From: Pseudomonas cerasi
Lineage (GTDB): Bacteria; Pseudomonadota; Gammaproteobacteria; Pseudomonadales; Pseudomonadaceae
Reading direction: 5' to 3'
NCBI RefSeq assembly: GCF_900074915.1
Contig: NZ_LT222319.1
Coordinates: 1,733,001 to 1,797,000 of the forward strand
Length of the DNA stretch: 64,000 nucleotides
Positions 55,528 through 64,000 of this stretch are shown piece by piece (position 1 is the stretch's first letter; every line of letters begins with the position of its first letter). A model generated the notes under the pieces. That model was not told where the DNA came from, did not search any database, and saw nothing but the letters and a program-made list of their open reading frames with translations. Both the position numbers and the translations under genes were made by a program.

Positions 55528-57219
55528 ATGAGCGAAAGCTTTGCAGAACTTTTTGAAGAAAGCCTAAAGACCCTCAACCTTCAGGCCGGTTCGATCATCA
55601 CCGCGATCATCGTTGATATCGATTACCAGGCAGGTTGGGTTACGGTTCACGCCGGTCTGAAATCTGAAGGCCTCATCCCGCTGGAACAGTTCCACAACGA
55701 CGCTGGCGAGCTGACCATCAAGATCGGTGATGAAGTTCACGTTGCGCTGGACGCGGTCGAAGATGGCTTTGGCGAAACCAAGCTGTCCCGCGAAAAAGCC
55801 AAGCGTGCCGAGTGCTGGATCGTTCTGGAAGCGGCTTTCGCAGCTGAAGAAGTGGTCAAGGGCGTTATCAACGGTAAGGTTAAAGGCGGCTTCACTGTCG
55901 ACGTTAACGGCATCCGTGCGTTCCTGCCTGGTTCTCTGGTTGACGTCCGCCCTGTGCGTGACACGACTCACCTGGAAGGCAAAGAGCTCGAGTTCAAGGT
56001 CATCAAGCTGGACCAGAAGCGCAACAACGTTGTCGTTTCCCGTCGCAGTGTCCTGGAAGCCGAGAACAGTGCCGAGCGCGAAGCTCTGCTCGAGTCCCTG
56101 CAGGAAGGTCAGCAAGTCAAGGGTATCGTCAAGAACCTCACCGATTACGGCGCATTCGTCGATCTGGGTGGCGTCGATGGCCTGCTGCACATCACCGACA
56201 TGGCCTGGAAGCGTATCAAGCATCCATCGGAAATCGTCAACGTTGGCGACGAGATCGATGTCAAGGTCCTGAAGTACGATCGTGAGCGCAATCGTGTTTC
56301 CCTGGGTCTGAAGCAACTGGGTGAAGACCCATGGGTTGCTATCAAGGCTCGCTACCCTGAAAGCACCCGCGTTACCGCGCGTGTTACCAACCTGACCGAC
56401 TACGGCTGCTTCGCAGAGCTGGAAGAAGGCGTGGAAGGCCTGGTACACGTTTCCGAAATGGACTGGACCAACAAGAACATCCACCCTTCGAAAGTCGTTC
56501 AGGTTGGCGACGAAGTGGAAGTCATGGTTCTGGACATCGACGAAGAGCGTCGTCGTATCTCCCTCGGCATCAAGCAGTGCAAATCCAACCCATGGGAAGA
56601 TTTCTCTGGCCAGTTCAACAAGGGCGATAAAATCTCCGGCACCATCAAGTCGATCACCGATTTCGGTATCTTCATTGGTCTGGACGGCGGCATCGACGGT
56701 CTGGTTCACCTGTCCGACATCTCCTGGAACGAAGTGGGCGAAGAAGCCGTACGTCGCTTCAAGAAGGGCGACGAGCTCGACACTGTGATCCTGTCGGTTG
56801 ATCCTGAGCGTGAGCGTATCTCGCTGGGTATCAAGCAGCTGGAAAGCGATCCGTTCTCCGAGTACGTCACTGTCAATGACAAGGGCGCGATCGTTCGCGG
56901 TATCGTTAAGGAAGTTGACGCCAAAGGCGCCATCATCACTCTGGCCGACGACATCGAAGCGACCCTCAAGGCTTCCGAAATCAGCCGTGACCGCGTTGAA
57001 GACGCGCGTAACGTTCTGAAGGAAGGCGAAGAGATCGAAGCCAAGATCATCAGCGTTGACCGCAAGAGCCGCGTAATCAGCTTGTCCATCAAGTCGAAAG
57101 ACGTTGAAGACGAGAAAGAAGCGATCCAGAGCCTGCGTAGCAAGCCTGAAGTCGCTGAAAGCACTGGTCCTACCACTATTGGTGACCTGCTGCGCGCGCA
57201 AATGGAAAAACAGAACTAA
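55528..57219 (+). CDS. rpsA: 30S ribosomal protein S1
   Basis: A 563-residue S1 protein that helps mRNA binding to the 30S subunit. Six S1 repeats can be followed: residues about 20-85 ([20 protein letters not shown]), 105-170, 190-258 ([20 protein letters not shown]), 275-345, 362-432 ([20 protein letters not shown]) and 449-518. Normal length. Codon use is strongly biased, as in highly expressed genes. Leader 55407-55527 probably carries the autoregulatory site; AGGAATTAAA precedes the ATG. Confidence 0.97.
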   Translation: MSESFAELFEESLKTLNLQAGSIITAIIVDIDYQAGWVTVHAGLKSEGLIPLEQFHNDAGELTIKIGDEVHVALDAVEDGFGETKLSREKAKRAECWIVLEAAFAAEEVVKGVINGKVKGGFTVDVNGIRAFLPGSLVDVRPVRDTTHLEGKELEFKVIKLDQKRNNVVVSRRSVLEAENSAEREALLESLQEGQQVKGIVKNLTDYGAFVDLGGVDGLLHITDMAWKRIKHPSEIVNVGDEIDVKVLKYDRERNRVSLGLKQLGEDPWVAIKARYPESTRVTARVTNLTDYGCFAELEEGVEGLVHVSEMDWTNKNIHPSKVVQVGDEVEVMVLDIDEERRRISLGIKQCKSNPWEDFSGQFNKGDKISGTIKSITDFGIFIGLDGGIDGLVHLSDISWNEVGEEAVRRFKKGDELDTVILSVDPERERISLGIKQLESDPFSEYVTVNDKGAIVRGIVKEVDAKGAIITLADDIEATLKASEISRDRVEDARNVLKEGEEIEAKIISVDRKSRVISLSIKSKDVEDEKEAIQSLRSKPEVAESTGPTTIGDLLRAQMEKQN

Positions 57220-57230
57220 GTTCTGCTTGA

Positions 57231-57264
57231 CCAAAAAAAGGACGACTTCGGTCGTCCTTTTTCG
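57231..57264 (+). terminator. Rho-independent terminator after rpsA
   Basis: Stem AAAAAGGACGAC / GTCGTCCTTTTT (57235-57246 and 57251-57262) with a TTCG tetraloop and T-run. Strong. Confidence 0.93.
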
Positions 57265-57540
57265 TTTCTGCCGTTCAGGCCCTACAGGTTCGGATGCGCC
57301 TGGCTTGCTCTCACGCACAGTGTGAGTCGCTAAACGTCTCCAGTAGCCTCTCAGGCCGTCTCGTTTCGCCTATTGCTCAAGCTCCCTTCCCATATCTGTC
57401 TCCTGTCATGTCGCTGTAATCTGTTCATGCCTGGTTAGACGGTATTGAACATAAGTCAATAGATGGGCTGTTCAAATTCATCCGGTCATGCTAAAACCTT
57501 CCAAGCGCTGATCTAGCTGCTTGAAAAAGAAGGGAAAAAT
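57265..57540. other. Leader region of ihfB
   Basis: 276 bp (321 bp between genes in total) without a gene. AT-rich near the ihfB start, with AGAAGGG ribosome site just before the ATG. IHF commonly autoregulates, but I cannot mark a confident IHF site. Confidence 0.45.
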
Positions 57541-57837
57541 ATGACGAAGTCGGAGTTGATCGAACGAATTGTCACCCATCAAGGGCTGCTCTCATCCAAG
57601 GATGTCGAGCTGGCCATCAAGACCATGCTTGAACAAATGTCCCAGTGCCTGGCAACCGGTGACCGAATCGAGATTCGGGGCTTTGGCAGCTTTTCGCTGC
57701 ATTACCGTGCACCACGGGTAGGGCGCAACCCGAAGACCGGACAGTCGGTCAGTCTCGATGGCAAGTTTGTCCCGCATTTCAAGCCGGGCAAGGAGCTGCG
57801 GGATCGGGTCAACGAGGATGAAGAAGAGGGCCTTTAA
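57541..57837 (+). CDS. ihfB: Integration host factor subunit beta
   Basis: A 98-residue DNA-bending protein of the HU/IHF family; pairs with IhfA and bends DNA at specific sites. Motifs: [40 protein letters not shown], the arm region [29 protein letters not shown] and [12 protein letters not shown]. Follows rpsA, as in most gammaproteobacteria. Confidence 0.97.
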   Translation: MTKSELIERIVTHQGLLSSKDVELAIKTMLEQMSQCLATGDRIEIRGFGSFSLHYRAPRVGRNPKTGQSVSLDGKFVPHFKPGKELRDRVNEDEEEGL

Positions 57838-57861
57838 AGCCATCCACCACAGGATTACCAG

Positions 57862-58104
57862 ATGCGTATCTTCAAACGAGTCATTCTGATCGTCGCCGTG
57901 TTGCTCGCTGTTTTGGCAACAACCGTGTTTGTGCTTGAGAACCGGCAGTCTGTTGCCGTGACGTTTTTCGGTTGGTCGGCGCCTCAGCTTCCTCTGGCAT
58001 TGCCTGTTGTCCTTGCGTTGCTCTTGGGCATGGTCATCGGCCCGATACTGGCATGGATAGCCAGTCTTCGTAAAAAGCGCACACCTTCCCCTCGCTCTGT
58101 CTGA
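57862..58104 (+). CDS. lapA: LapA-domain (DUF1049) inner-membrane protein
   Basis: An 80-residue protein with two membrane helices: FKRVILIVAVLLAVLATTVF and LALPVVLALLLGMVIGPILA, joined by the conserved LENRQSVAVTFFGWSAPQLP, with a basic C-terminus. In E. coli, LapA works with LapB in control of LPS synthesis; no lapB is adjacent here. Starts 24 bp after ihfB and is probably co-transcribed. Confidence 0.88.
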   Translation: MRIFKRVILIVAVLLAVLATTVFVLENRQSVAVTFFGWSAPQLPLALPVVLALLLGMVIGPILAWIASLRKKRTPSPRSV

Positions 58105-58517
58105 GCAGCGTCGATCATGCGTCGTCGGAGATTGATCTGGCGACACGATAGCGCGCGTTTTTTACCCCTTTTTGTTCAATAAAGCCGCATGCGATGCTTC
58201 GGGGCTGGTGTGCTTCGTTGTGCCTTCGCGCGTTTTTATCGAAAAAAGAGCCTTATAGTTTTGTCAGTTTATTCTTCACTTATATAGAGAATAGTTGCTC
58301 AGGCGTGTAGGAATATTCGCTTTTTTAATTCGTGTACCCATTTTAAAGGGGGTGCGGGTTATATTCATTTTCAGTGTTGATTACTGCTGCCCTGACTGCC
58401 TTGTGTCAAGGCTTGAAAATGAATCGTTCAAGTGCAGAATGCGCCGAAACTTAATGTTCAGACCTGCTGCCGGATGTACCGCGTATTCAGAGCAGGCTGG
58501 CAAGAAAAGGTGACTGC
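58105..58517. other. 413-bp AT-rich intergenic region
   Basis: Distinctly AT-rich compared with its neighbours (for example around 58250-58370). Holds a TTGTCA (58261-58266) followed by TATATAGAGAAT (58281-58292), a possible but poorly spaced promoter for the next gene. No gene with a ribosome site seen. Confidence 0.45.
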
Positions 58518-59951
58518 ATGTCTTATCCGCAAATCATTCATCACGGCGCTGTCGATACAGTCACGGGTTCGTGTCATCAATTGCACATGGATGCATCGAG
58601 CAGCCTGCTGATTGACTGCGGGTCGGTGCAGGAGCGCGGCAGGCAATCCGGGACCGCTTCATTCGGATTCGACCCGGAGGCTGTCAGAGCGTTATTGATC
58701 AGCCATGTGCACAATGACCATGTCGGGCGTATTCCAGAGTTGCTGGCATCCGGTTACAAGGGGCCGATACTGTGCAGTGAGCCCAGTGCCCACCTGTTGC
58801 CACTGGTCGTGGAAGATCTTCTGAAAATCGAATTTGCACACGACCCCGGGCAAGTCGGACGCTATCTGGATGTCATCAACAAGAGAATCATCGCTCTGCC
58901 ATTCGATGAATGGTTCAGCCTGGTCGACAACGAATCCCTGCATTGCCGGGTCCGTTTGCAGCGTGCCGGGCACATACTGGGATCTGCCTATATAGAATGC
59001 GATCTTCAATACCCTGCACAAACGCGTTCTGTGCGCGTGGTGTTTTCCGGTGACCTGGGGGCGAGTCATACGCCGTTTCTGCCTGCGCCGAAGCCGCCCG
59101 AGCGCGCGGATGTGCTGGTGCTGGAAAGCACCTATGGCAATCGTGTTCACGAAGATCGCAGCACTCGTCAGCAAGGGCTTGAGCGCATCATAGACAAGGC
59201 GCTGGAGGATAACGGCACCGTCCTGATACCGGCATTCAGCATCGGCCGAACCCAGGAATTGCTCTACGAGCTGGAAGACATACTGCGACGCAAGATGCCA
59301 TCGAATCATGCCGTCGAAAACGGTAGGCAGCCGGGTGACGGTGATCCGGACTGGTCGAGGTTGCCGATCATCCTTGATTCGCCTCTGGCGAGTCGCTTTA
59401 CCAAGGTCTATCAGTCGTTTGAAGACTACTGGGATGAGGGCGCGCGGTTAAGGCTCGACGTCGGCAGAAAGCCGTTGGGCTTCGAACAACTGGTTACCGT
59501 CGACACCCATGAGGAACATCTGCGCACTGTCAATTACCTGGCCAGTACGGCGCGTCCGGCCATCGTGATTGCCGGTAACGGTATGTGTGCCGGAGGCAGG
59601 ATCGTCAATTACCTGAAAGCCATGCTCGGTGACACACGGCATAACGTGGTATTTGTCGGCTATCAGGGCAAGGGAACGCCGGGCGAGGCCATTCAGTTGC
59701 ACGGCCCGTCGGGCGGCTATGTAGAGCTGGACCGTGAGCGCTTCGATATAAATGCCGGGGTCCACACCGCAAAAGGCTATTCTGCCCACGCTGATCAGGT
59801 CGAACTGGTCGAGTTCGTGACGGGGATGAAAGAGTGGCCGACGCAGATCAGGCTGGTGCATGGCGAGGCGGCCGCGAAAAAGGTTCTGGGCAATATTCTG
59901 AGTCGCAAGTACTCGCTCAAGAAACGCCCGTTGGAACTGTTTATCCCTTGA
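58518..59951 (+). CDS. MBL-fold beta-CASP RNA-processing-type hydrolase
   Basis: A 477-residue metallo-beta-lactamase-fold protein with a beta-CASP insert, the family of CPSF-73, RNase J-like and YsH1-type nucleases. Metal motif HVHNDHVGRIPELLASGYKG (HxHxDH, near residue 62), RAGHILGSAYIEC, FSGDLGASHTPFLPA, beta-CASP segments PAFSIGRTQELLYELEDIL, IVIAGNGMCAGGRIVNYLKA and VHTAKGYSAHADQVELVEF with the late His. Expected to be an RNA endonuclease or exonuclease; target unknown. Preceded by AAAAGGTGAC. Confidence 0.9.
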   Translation: MSYPQIIHHGAVDTVTGSCHQLHMDASSSLLIDCGSVQERGRQSGTASFGFDPEAVRALLISHVHNDHVGRIPELLASGYKGPILCSEPSAHLLPLVVEDLLKIEFAHDPGQVGRYLDVINKRIIALPFDEWFSLVDNESLHCRVRLQRAGHILGSAYIECDLQYPAQTRSVRVVFSGDLGASHTPFLPAPKPPERADVLVLESTYGNRVHEDRSTRQQGLERIIDKALEDNGTVLIPAFSIGRTQELLYELEDILRRKMPSNHAVENGRQPGDGDPDWSRLPIILDSPLASRFTKVYQSFEDYWDEGARLRLDVGRKPLGFEQLVTVDTHEEHLRTVNYLASTARPAIVIAGNGMCAGGRIVNYLKAMLGDTRHNVVFVGYQGKGTPGEAIQLHGPSGGYVELDRERFDINAGVHTAKGYSAHADQVELVEFVTGMKEWPTQIRLVHGEAAAKKVLGNILSRKYSLKKRPLELFIP

Positions 59952-60149
59952 AGGCGTGATGAGCACGTTAGTTGTCGGCTGATGCGGTAATCGAATTCTT
60001 GCAAGTGAGTGCCAATGCATGATTATCGTGCATTGTCCCTGGGGTACGTTGAACGTCATCGTGAAAGTTATAAAATGGCTTGAACATATTTCAGTTGTCA
60101 AAACGCGTTACTTAAGCAATATTTGGCCGATTTGGAAGGGCGTGTTTGC

Positions 60150-61130
60150 ATGAGCGGTGATGTTGCATTGGTTGCAATAACAGGTGCGACAGGTTTCGTG
60201 GGCAGTGCTGTGGTTCGCCGACTGATCGAACGCACAGGCTGCTCTGTGCGGGTTGCGGTCCGGGGCGCCTATGCTGCTTCCGACTCGCGCATCGATGTTG
60301 TCAGTGCGCAATCATTGGCGCCGGACAATCAATGGGCAAGTTTTGTAACCGGCGCGGACGTGGTGATTCATTGTGCTGCCCGGGTGCATGTACTCAACGA
60401 GACCGCTGACGCTCCGGATCAGGAATACTTCCGCGCCAATGTCACCGCAACGCTGAATCTGGCCGAGCAGGCCGCAGCGGCAGGCGTCAGACGCTTTATC
60501 TTTATCAGTTCCATCAAGGCCAATGGCGAGTCTACGCTTCCGGGCGCGCCATTCAGTGCGAGCGACCCGTGCAATCCGCTGGATGCCTATGGCGTTTCAA
60601 AGCACAGGGCCGAAGAGGGCTTGCGCGAGTTGTCTGCCCGCACCGGTATGCAGGTGGTGATCATTCGACCGGTATTGGTCTATGGTCCGGGGGTCAAGGC
60701 GAACTTCAGAAGCATGATGCGCTGGCTGGACAAAGGGCTGCCGTTGCCGCTCGGGGCCATCGATAATCGTAGAAGCCTGGTGGCGGTGGATAACCTGGCA
60801 GACCTGGTGACCGTCTGTGTCGATCATCCTGCTGCGGCTGACCAGACGTTTCTGGTCAGTGACGGTGATGATCTGTCCACGGCCAGGCTGCTGCGCGAAA
60901 TGGGCAAGGCCCTGGGCAAACCTGCCCGGCTGCTGCCGGTGCCGACCGTGCTGTTGAACGCGGCTGCAGCACTGTTGGGCAAGAAGGCTTTTTCACAACG
61001 GCTGTGCAACTCGCTGCAGGTCGATATCAGTAAAACCTGTACGATGCTGGATTGGCTTCCACCTGTGAGTATTGAACACGCCATGCAGGACACCGCTCGA
61101 TATTATCTGGAACACGACAAGCATGATTGA
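60150..61130 (+). CDS. NAD-dependent epimerase/dehydratase (O-antigen, WbpV-like)
   Basis: A 326-residue extended SDR acting on nucleotide sugars. AITGATGFVGSAVVRRLIER (NAD motif), VVIHCAARVHVLNETADAPD, FIFISSIKANGESTLPGAPF and the catalytic YGVSKHRAEE near residues 147-151; RPVLVYGPGVKANFRSMMRW. In Pseudomonas O-antigen clusters this position is taken by WbpV-type UDP-GlcNAc/GalNAc 4-epimerases; the substrate is inferred from context. ATG 60150 after GGAAGGG; it overlaps wbpL by 8 bp. Confidence 0.85.
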   Translation: MSGDVALVAITGATGFVGSAVVRRLIERTGCSVRVAVRGAYAASDSRIDVVSAQSLAPDNQWASFVTGADVVIHCAARVHVLNETADAPDQEYFRANVTATLNLAEQAAAAGVRRFIFISSIKANGESTLPGAPFSASDPCNPLDAYGVSKHRAEEGLRELSARTGMQVVIIRPVLVYGPGVKANFRSMMRWLDKGLPLPLGAIDNRRSLVAVDNLADLVTVCVDHPAAADQTFLVSDGDDLSTARLLREMGKALGKPARLLPVPTVLLNAAAALLGKKAFSQRLCNSLQVDISKTCTMLDWLPPVSIEHAMQDTARYYLEHDKHD

Positions 61131-62133
61131 GTGGCTGTCGGTCATCGCTATTGCCTTTCTGTCTCTGATTCTAACGGCGTTGTTGCGCAAGTATGCGCTC
61201 GCCAAAAGTCTGACCGACATTCCAAACGCTCGAAGTTCGCATTCCATACCCACGCCCAGAGGTGGCGGCGTTGCCATCGTCATCACTTTCGTCATGGCGA
61301 TGGCTTTGCTGGGGTGGGCCGGCTATCTGCCTTGCTCTGCGCTTGTTGCCATCGTCGGTTCGGGCGGCTTGGTGGCGGTGATCGGTTTCATGGACGATCA
61401 CGGGCATATCGCCGCACGATGGCGCCTGCTGGGGCATTTTGCTGCGGCTGCATGGGCCTTGTTTTGGCTGGACGGTCTTGCCCCGCTCGACGTCATGGGC
61501 TGGACGGTCGACCTGGGGCCATTCTGGCAAGTACTCGCGGCGTTCTATCTGGTGTGGATGCTGAACCTTTACAACTTCATGGACGGAATAGACGGTATCG
61601 CCGGTATCGAGGCGGTCACTGTATGCCTGGGCATGAGCATCATCTATGCCTTGGATGGCCACGCCGGGCTGTCCTGGGAAGTGCTCATGCTGGGCGCTGC
61701 CGCAGCAGGTTTCCTCTACTGGAACTTCCCGCCGGCGAAGATATTCATGGGCGACGCGGGCAGCGGCTTCCTCGGGATAGTGCTCGGTGTGCTATCTATT
61801 CAGGGTTCCTGGGCCTCACCTCAGTTATTCTGGTCCTGGTTGATTCTACTGGGAGTGTTTATCGTCGACGCGACCGTGACCCTCGTGCGACGCCTGTTAC
61901 GCAAGGAAAAGCTCTACGAGGCACATCGCAGCCACGCGTATCAGTTTGCGTCGCGTCATTACGGCCGGCATGTGCCGGTTACGCTTGCAGTGGGGCTGAT
62001 CAATCTTGTCTGGTTGCTGCCGATTGCACTATGGGTTGCGCTGGGCGATGGAGAAGGGCTTATATGGGCGGTAGTTGCTTACTGCCCGCTGATTCTACTG
62101 GCGCTGAGGTTCCGCGCCGGCAAGGCAGAATAA
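61123..62133 (+). CDS. wbpL: Undecaprenyl-phosphate glycosyl-1-phosphate transferase WbpL
   Basis: A 336-residue polytopic membrane enzyme of the WecA/MraY family that starts O-antigen synthesis by moving a sugar 1-phosphate onto undecaprenyl phosphate. Key loops: RSSHSIPTPRGGGVAIVI, the Asp pair GFMDDHGHIAARWR, NLYNFMDGIDGIAGIEA, and FMGDAGSGFLGIVLGVLS. About eleven hydrophobic helices. Start coupled to the epimerase gene (8-bp overlap). Confidence 0.92.
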   Translation: MIEWLSVIAIAFLSLILTALLRKYALAKSLTDIPNARSSHSIPTPRGGGVAIVITFVMAMALLGWAGYLPCSALVAIVGSGGLVAVIGFMDDHGHIAARWRLLGHFAAAAWALFWLDGLAPLDVMGWTVDLGPFWQVLAAFYLVWMLNLYNFMDGIDGIAGIEAVTVCLGMSIIYALDGHAGLSWEVLMLGAAAAGFLYWNFPPAKIFMGDAGSGFLGIVLGVLSIQGSWASPQLFWSWLILLGVFIVDATVTLVRRLLRKEKLYEAHRSHAYQFASRHYGRHVPVTLAVGLINLVWLLPIALWVALGDGEGLIWAVVAYCPLILLALRFRAGKAE

Positions 62134-62237
62134 GGTAACGAAGTGTTTTTCTGGTTGTCTCAGACACGTAGCTGTTTCACAGGTACCGATTTCAGATCAT
62201 GTTGCAACCGGTAGCATAACGGAGCATTAAAAAATTG

Positions 62238-64000
62238 ATGAGCAGGTTGCGGACCAGATTACTGGCTCTACCACGCCGCAAAAAACGAATAATTCAGGTG
62301 GCTGCCGACGTCCTGTTGGTCTGGTTGGCTCTATGGATGGCGTTTGTCGTACGACTGGGTATCGATGAGCTGATCAATCCGCTCGAGAAGCACACGTGGC
62401 TGTTCATCAGTGCGCCCGTTGCGGCTATCCCGCTGTTCATCCGGTTCGGCATGTATCGCGCAGTGATGCGCTATTTCGGCAATGATGCGCTGATTGCCAT
62501 CATCAAGGCCGTGACGATGTCGTCGCTGATCCTTGGGTGCATGGTCTACGTTTACAGTAACCACCAGCAATTGGTCCCGCGTTCGGTGATCTTCAATTAC
62601 TGGTGGCTGAGCATGGTCATGATCGGCGGTCTGCGACTGGCCATGCGGCAGTATTTTCTCGGCGACTGGTTCGCTGCGGCGCAGCACGTACCTTTCGCCA
62701 AGAGCGACAACGGTTTGCAGAAGGTTGCCATCTACGGCGCTGGCGCTGCGGGAAACCAGTTGGTCGCCGCATTGCGCATGGGCCGTCTGATGCATCCGGT
62801 GGCGTTCATCGATGATGATGAATCGATTTCCAACCGGGTTATTTCCGGTCTTCAGGTCTACAAACCGCGAAACATCCAGCGAATGATCGATTCCACGGGG
62901 GCTCAGGAAATCCTCCTGGCAATCCCTTCATCGTCGCGTGGACGTCGTCGGGAAATCCTCGGTTTTCTGGAAGGCTTTCCGCTGCACGTACGAAGCGTTC
63001 CGGGCTTCATGGATCTGGCCGCTGGCAGGGTCAAGGTCGATGACCTTCAGGAAGTCGACATTGCAGACCTTCTGGGGCGCGATGCAGTCCCGGCCCGCGA
63101 TAACCTGCTTGAGCACTGCATCAAGGGCAAAACGGTGCTGGTGACCGGCGCTGGCGGCTCGATCGGCTCCGAGCTGTGCCGACAGATATTGCTGCTGCAG
63201 CCTACCCAGTTACTGTTGCTGGACCACAGCGAGTTCAATCTCTACAGCATTCTTTCCGAGCTTGAACAGCGCTCGGCCCGTGAGTCACTTTCGGTGAAAT
63301 TGCTGCCCATACTCGGTTCGGTGCGCAACCACCCCAAATTGCTGTCGATCATGAAAACCTGGAAGGTCGACACGGTCTATCACGCTGCGGCCTACAAGCA
63401 TGTGCCCATGGTCGAGCACAATATTGCCGAAGGCGTCATCAACAACGTTGTGGGCACGCTCAATACCGCCCAGGCGGCGTTGCAGGCAGGCGTGTCCAAC
63501 TTTGTCCTGATCTCTACCGACAAGGCGGTCCGCCCGACCAATGTAATGGGCAGTACCAAGCGTCTCGCCGAATTGATATTGCAGGCACTGAGCCGCGAAA
63601 CCGCACCAGTGATCTTCGGGGACAAGGCCAATGTCTATCAGGTCAACAAGACCCGCTTTACCATGGTTCGCTTTGGCAACGTGCTTGGCTCGTCCGGTTC
63701 GGTGATCCCGCTGTTCCACAAGCAGATCCAGTCAGGCGGGCCGCTGACGGTGACGCATCCCAAAATCACCCGCTACTTCATGACCATCCCCGAAGCCGCT
63801 CAGTTGGTCATTCAGGCGGGCTCCATGGGGCATGGCGGCGACGTGTTCGTTCTCGATATGGGTGAGCCGGTCAAGATTGTAGAACTGGCCGAGAAGATGA
63901 TCCACCTGTCCGGTCTGGCCATTCGCTCGGAGAAAAATCCGCACGGTGATATCTCCATTGAGTTCACCGGGCTGCGTCCTGGCGAAAAACTCTATGAAGA
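62238..64000 (+). CDS. wbpM: Nucleotide-sugar 4,6-dehydratase WbpM (3' end outside window)
   Basis: 587 codons of an open frame that runs off the window end, from ATG 62238. Four N-terminal membrane helices (VAADVLLVWLALWMAFVVRL, WLFISAPVAAIPLFIRFGMY, and so on), a CoA-binding-like Rossmann unit (VAIYGAGAAGNQLVAALRMG), then the dehydratase domain: VLVTGAGGSIGSELCRQILL, HAAAYKHVPMVEHN, STDKAVRPTNVMGSTKR, in which Met replaces the usual Tyr of the catalytic triad as in WbpM/FlaA1, and FTGLRPGEKLYE at the edge. WbpM makes UDP-4-keto-6-deoxy-GlcNAc for O-antigen sugars. 104 bp after wbpL. Confidence 0.95.
   Translation, partial: MSRLRTRLLALPRRKKRIIQVAADVLLVWLALWMAFVVRLGIDELINPLEKHTWLFISAPVAAIPLFIRFGMYRAVMRYFGNDALIAIIKAVTMSSLILGCMVYVYSNHQQLVPRSVIFNYWWLSMVMIGGLRLAMRQYFLGDWFAAAQHVPFAKSDNGLQKVAIYGAGAAGNQLVAALRMGRLMHPVAFIDDDESISNRVISGLQVYKPRNIQRMIDSTGAQEILLAIPSSSRGRRREILGFLEGFPLHVRSVPGFMDLAAGRVKVDDLQEVDIADLLGRDAVPARDNLLEHCIKGKTVLVTGAGGSIGSELCRQILLLQPTQLLLLDHSEFNLYSILSELEQRSARESLSVKLLPILGSVRNHPKLLSIMKTWKVDTVYHAAAYKHVPMVEHNIAEGVINNVVGTLNTAQAALQAGVSNFVLISTDKAVRPTNVMGSTKRLAELILQALSRETAPVIFGDKANVYQVNKTRFTMVRFGNVLGSSGSVIPLFHKQIQSGGPLTVTHPKITRYFMTIPEAAQLVIQAGSMGHGGDVFVLDMGEPVKIVELAEKMIHLSGLAIRSEKNPHGDISIEFTGLRPGEKLYE

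Noticed and set aside
55564..57318. 584-codon minus-strand frame opposite rpsA
   Set aside because: Produced by the strong codon bias of rpsA; a terminator for rpsA lies inside it.

Overview
The window is high-GC gammaproteobacterial chromosome, almost certainly Pseudomonas and most probably the P. syringae group. Three things point there: the gene order (relA-mazG; purMN next to a DUF2066 gene, perM and hda; a riboswitch-led cobalamin operon; ubiG-mupP-mtaD-mtnA-gyrA-serC-pheA-tyrA-cmk-rpsA-ihfB followed by wbpL/wbpM-type O-antigen genes), threonine at GyrA position 83, and short double-hairpin GACGC-AGA-GCGTC repeats scattered between genes. Nearly all of it reads as core chromosome. I see no prophage, integron, CRISPR array, rRNA or tRNA.

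Layout. 1-2500: 3' end of relA, mazG, a DUF2058 gene and a 59-residue protein on the other strand. 2750-3090: a 165-bp repeat in tandem. 3.1-5.6 kb (minus): purM-purN-DUF3108. 5.9-9.99 kb: DUF2066, PerM-type permease, a MITE-like palindrome, hda and a sirtuin. 10.0-11.4 kb: two NlpC/P60 lipoprotein paralogues. 11.6-12.9 kb (minus): a sorbosone-dehydrogenase-like lipoprotein. 13.06-22.16 kb: cobalamin riboswitch and ten tightly packed genes (cobO, cobB, bluB, cobD, cobC, cobQ, cobU, cobT, ribazole phosphatase, cobS). 22.2-24.2 kb: a frameshifted MFS gene, a 40-residue membrane protein and a glutathione peroxidase. 24.4-27.6 kb: FadL-type porin, small proteins and gene-poor DNA. 27.6-34.7 kb: rmuC, an ACP-like protein, a DTW protein, a DMT permease, a quinone-reductase-like protein, fumC, DUF2059 and bolA. 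34.9-42.6 kb: trhO, a DsbA-like protein, an ABC exporter, a GGDEF/EAL protein, a haem-oxygenase-fold protein and a diguanylate cyclase. 42.8-47.6 kb: yciK, mupP, ubiG, mtaD and mtnA. 47.9-57.2 kb: gyrA, serC, pheA, an unusual tyrA fusion, cmk and rpsA. 57.5-64 kb: ihfB, lapA, a beta-CASP MBL protein, an epimerase, wbpL and wbpM (cut by the window end).

How the genes work together. The cob genes run from cobyrinate through adenosylation, amidation and nucleotide-loop assembly, including the lower-ligand enzyme BluB, under one riboswitch. serC, pheA and tyrA supply serine, phenylalanine and tyrosine. mtaD and mtnA both act on methylthioadenosine metabolites. The epimerase, wbpL and wbpM begin lipid-linked O-antigen synthesis.

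The most unusual object is the tyrA gene. In Pseudomonas this locus normally encodes a fusion of prephenate dehydrogenase with a complete EPSP synthase. Here only the C-terminal part of the EPSP synthase remains, and several catalytic residues are substituted, although the frame is open. Other points worth attention are a TGGC-repeat frameshift in the MFS gene, the tandem repeat, the MITE-like palindrome, a palindrome at the start of the FadL gene, a DnaA-box cluster before rmuC, and an ACP-like protein lacking the phosphopantetheine serine.
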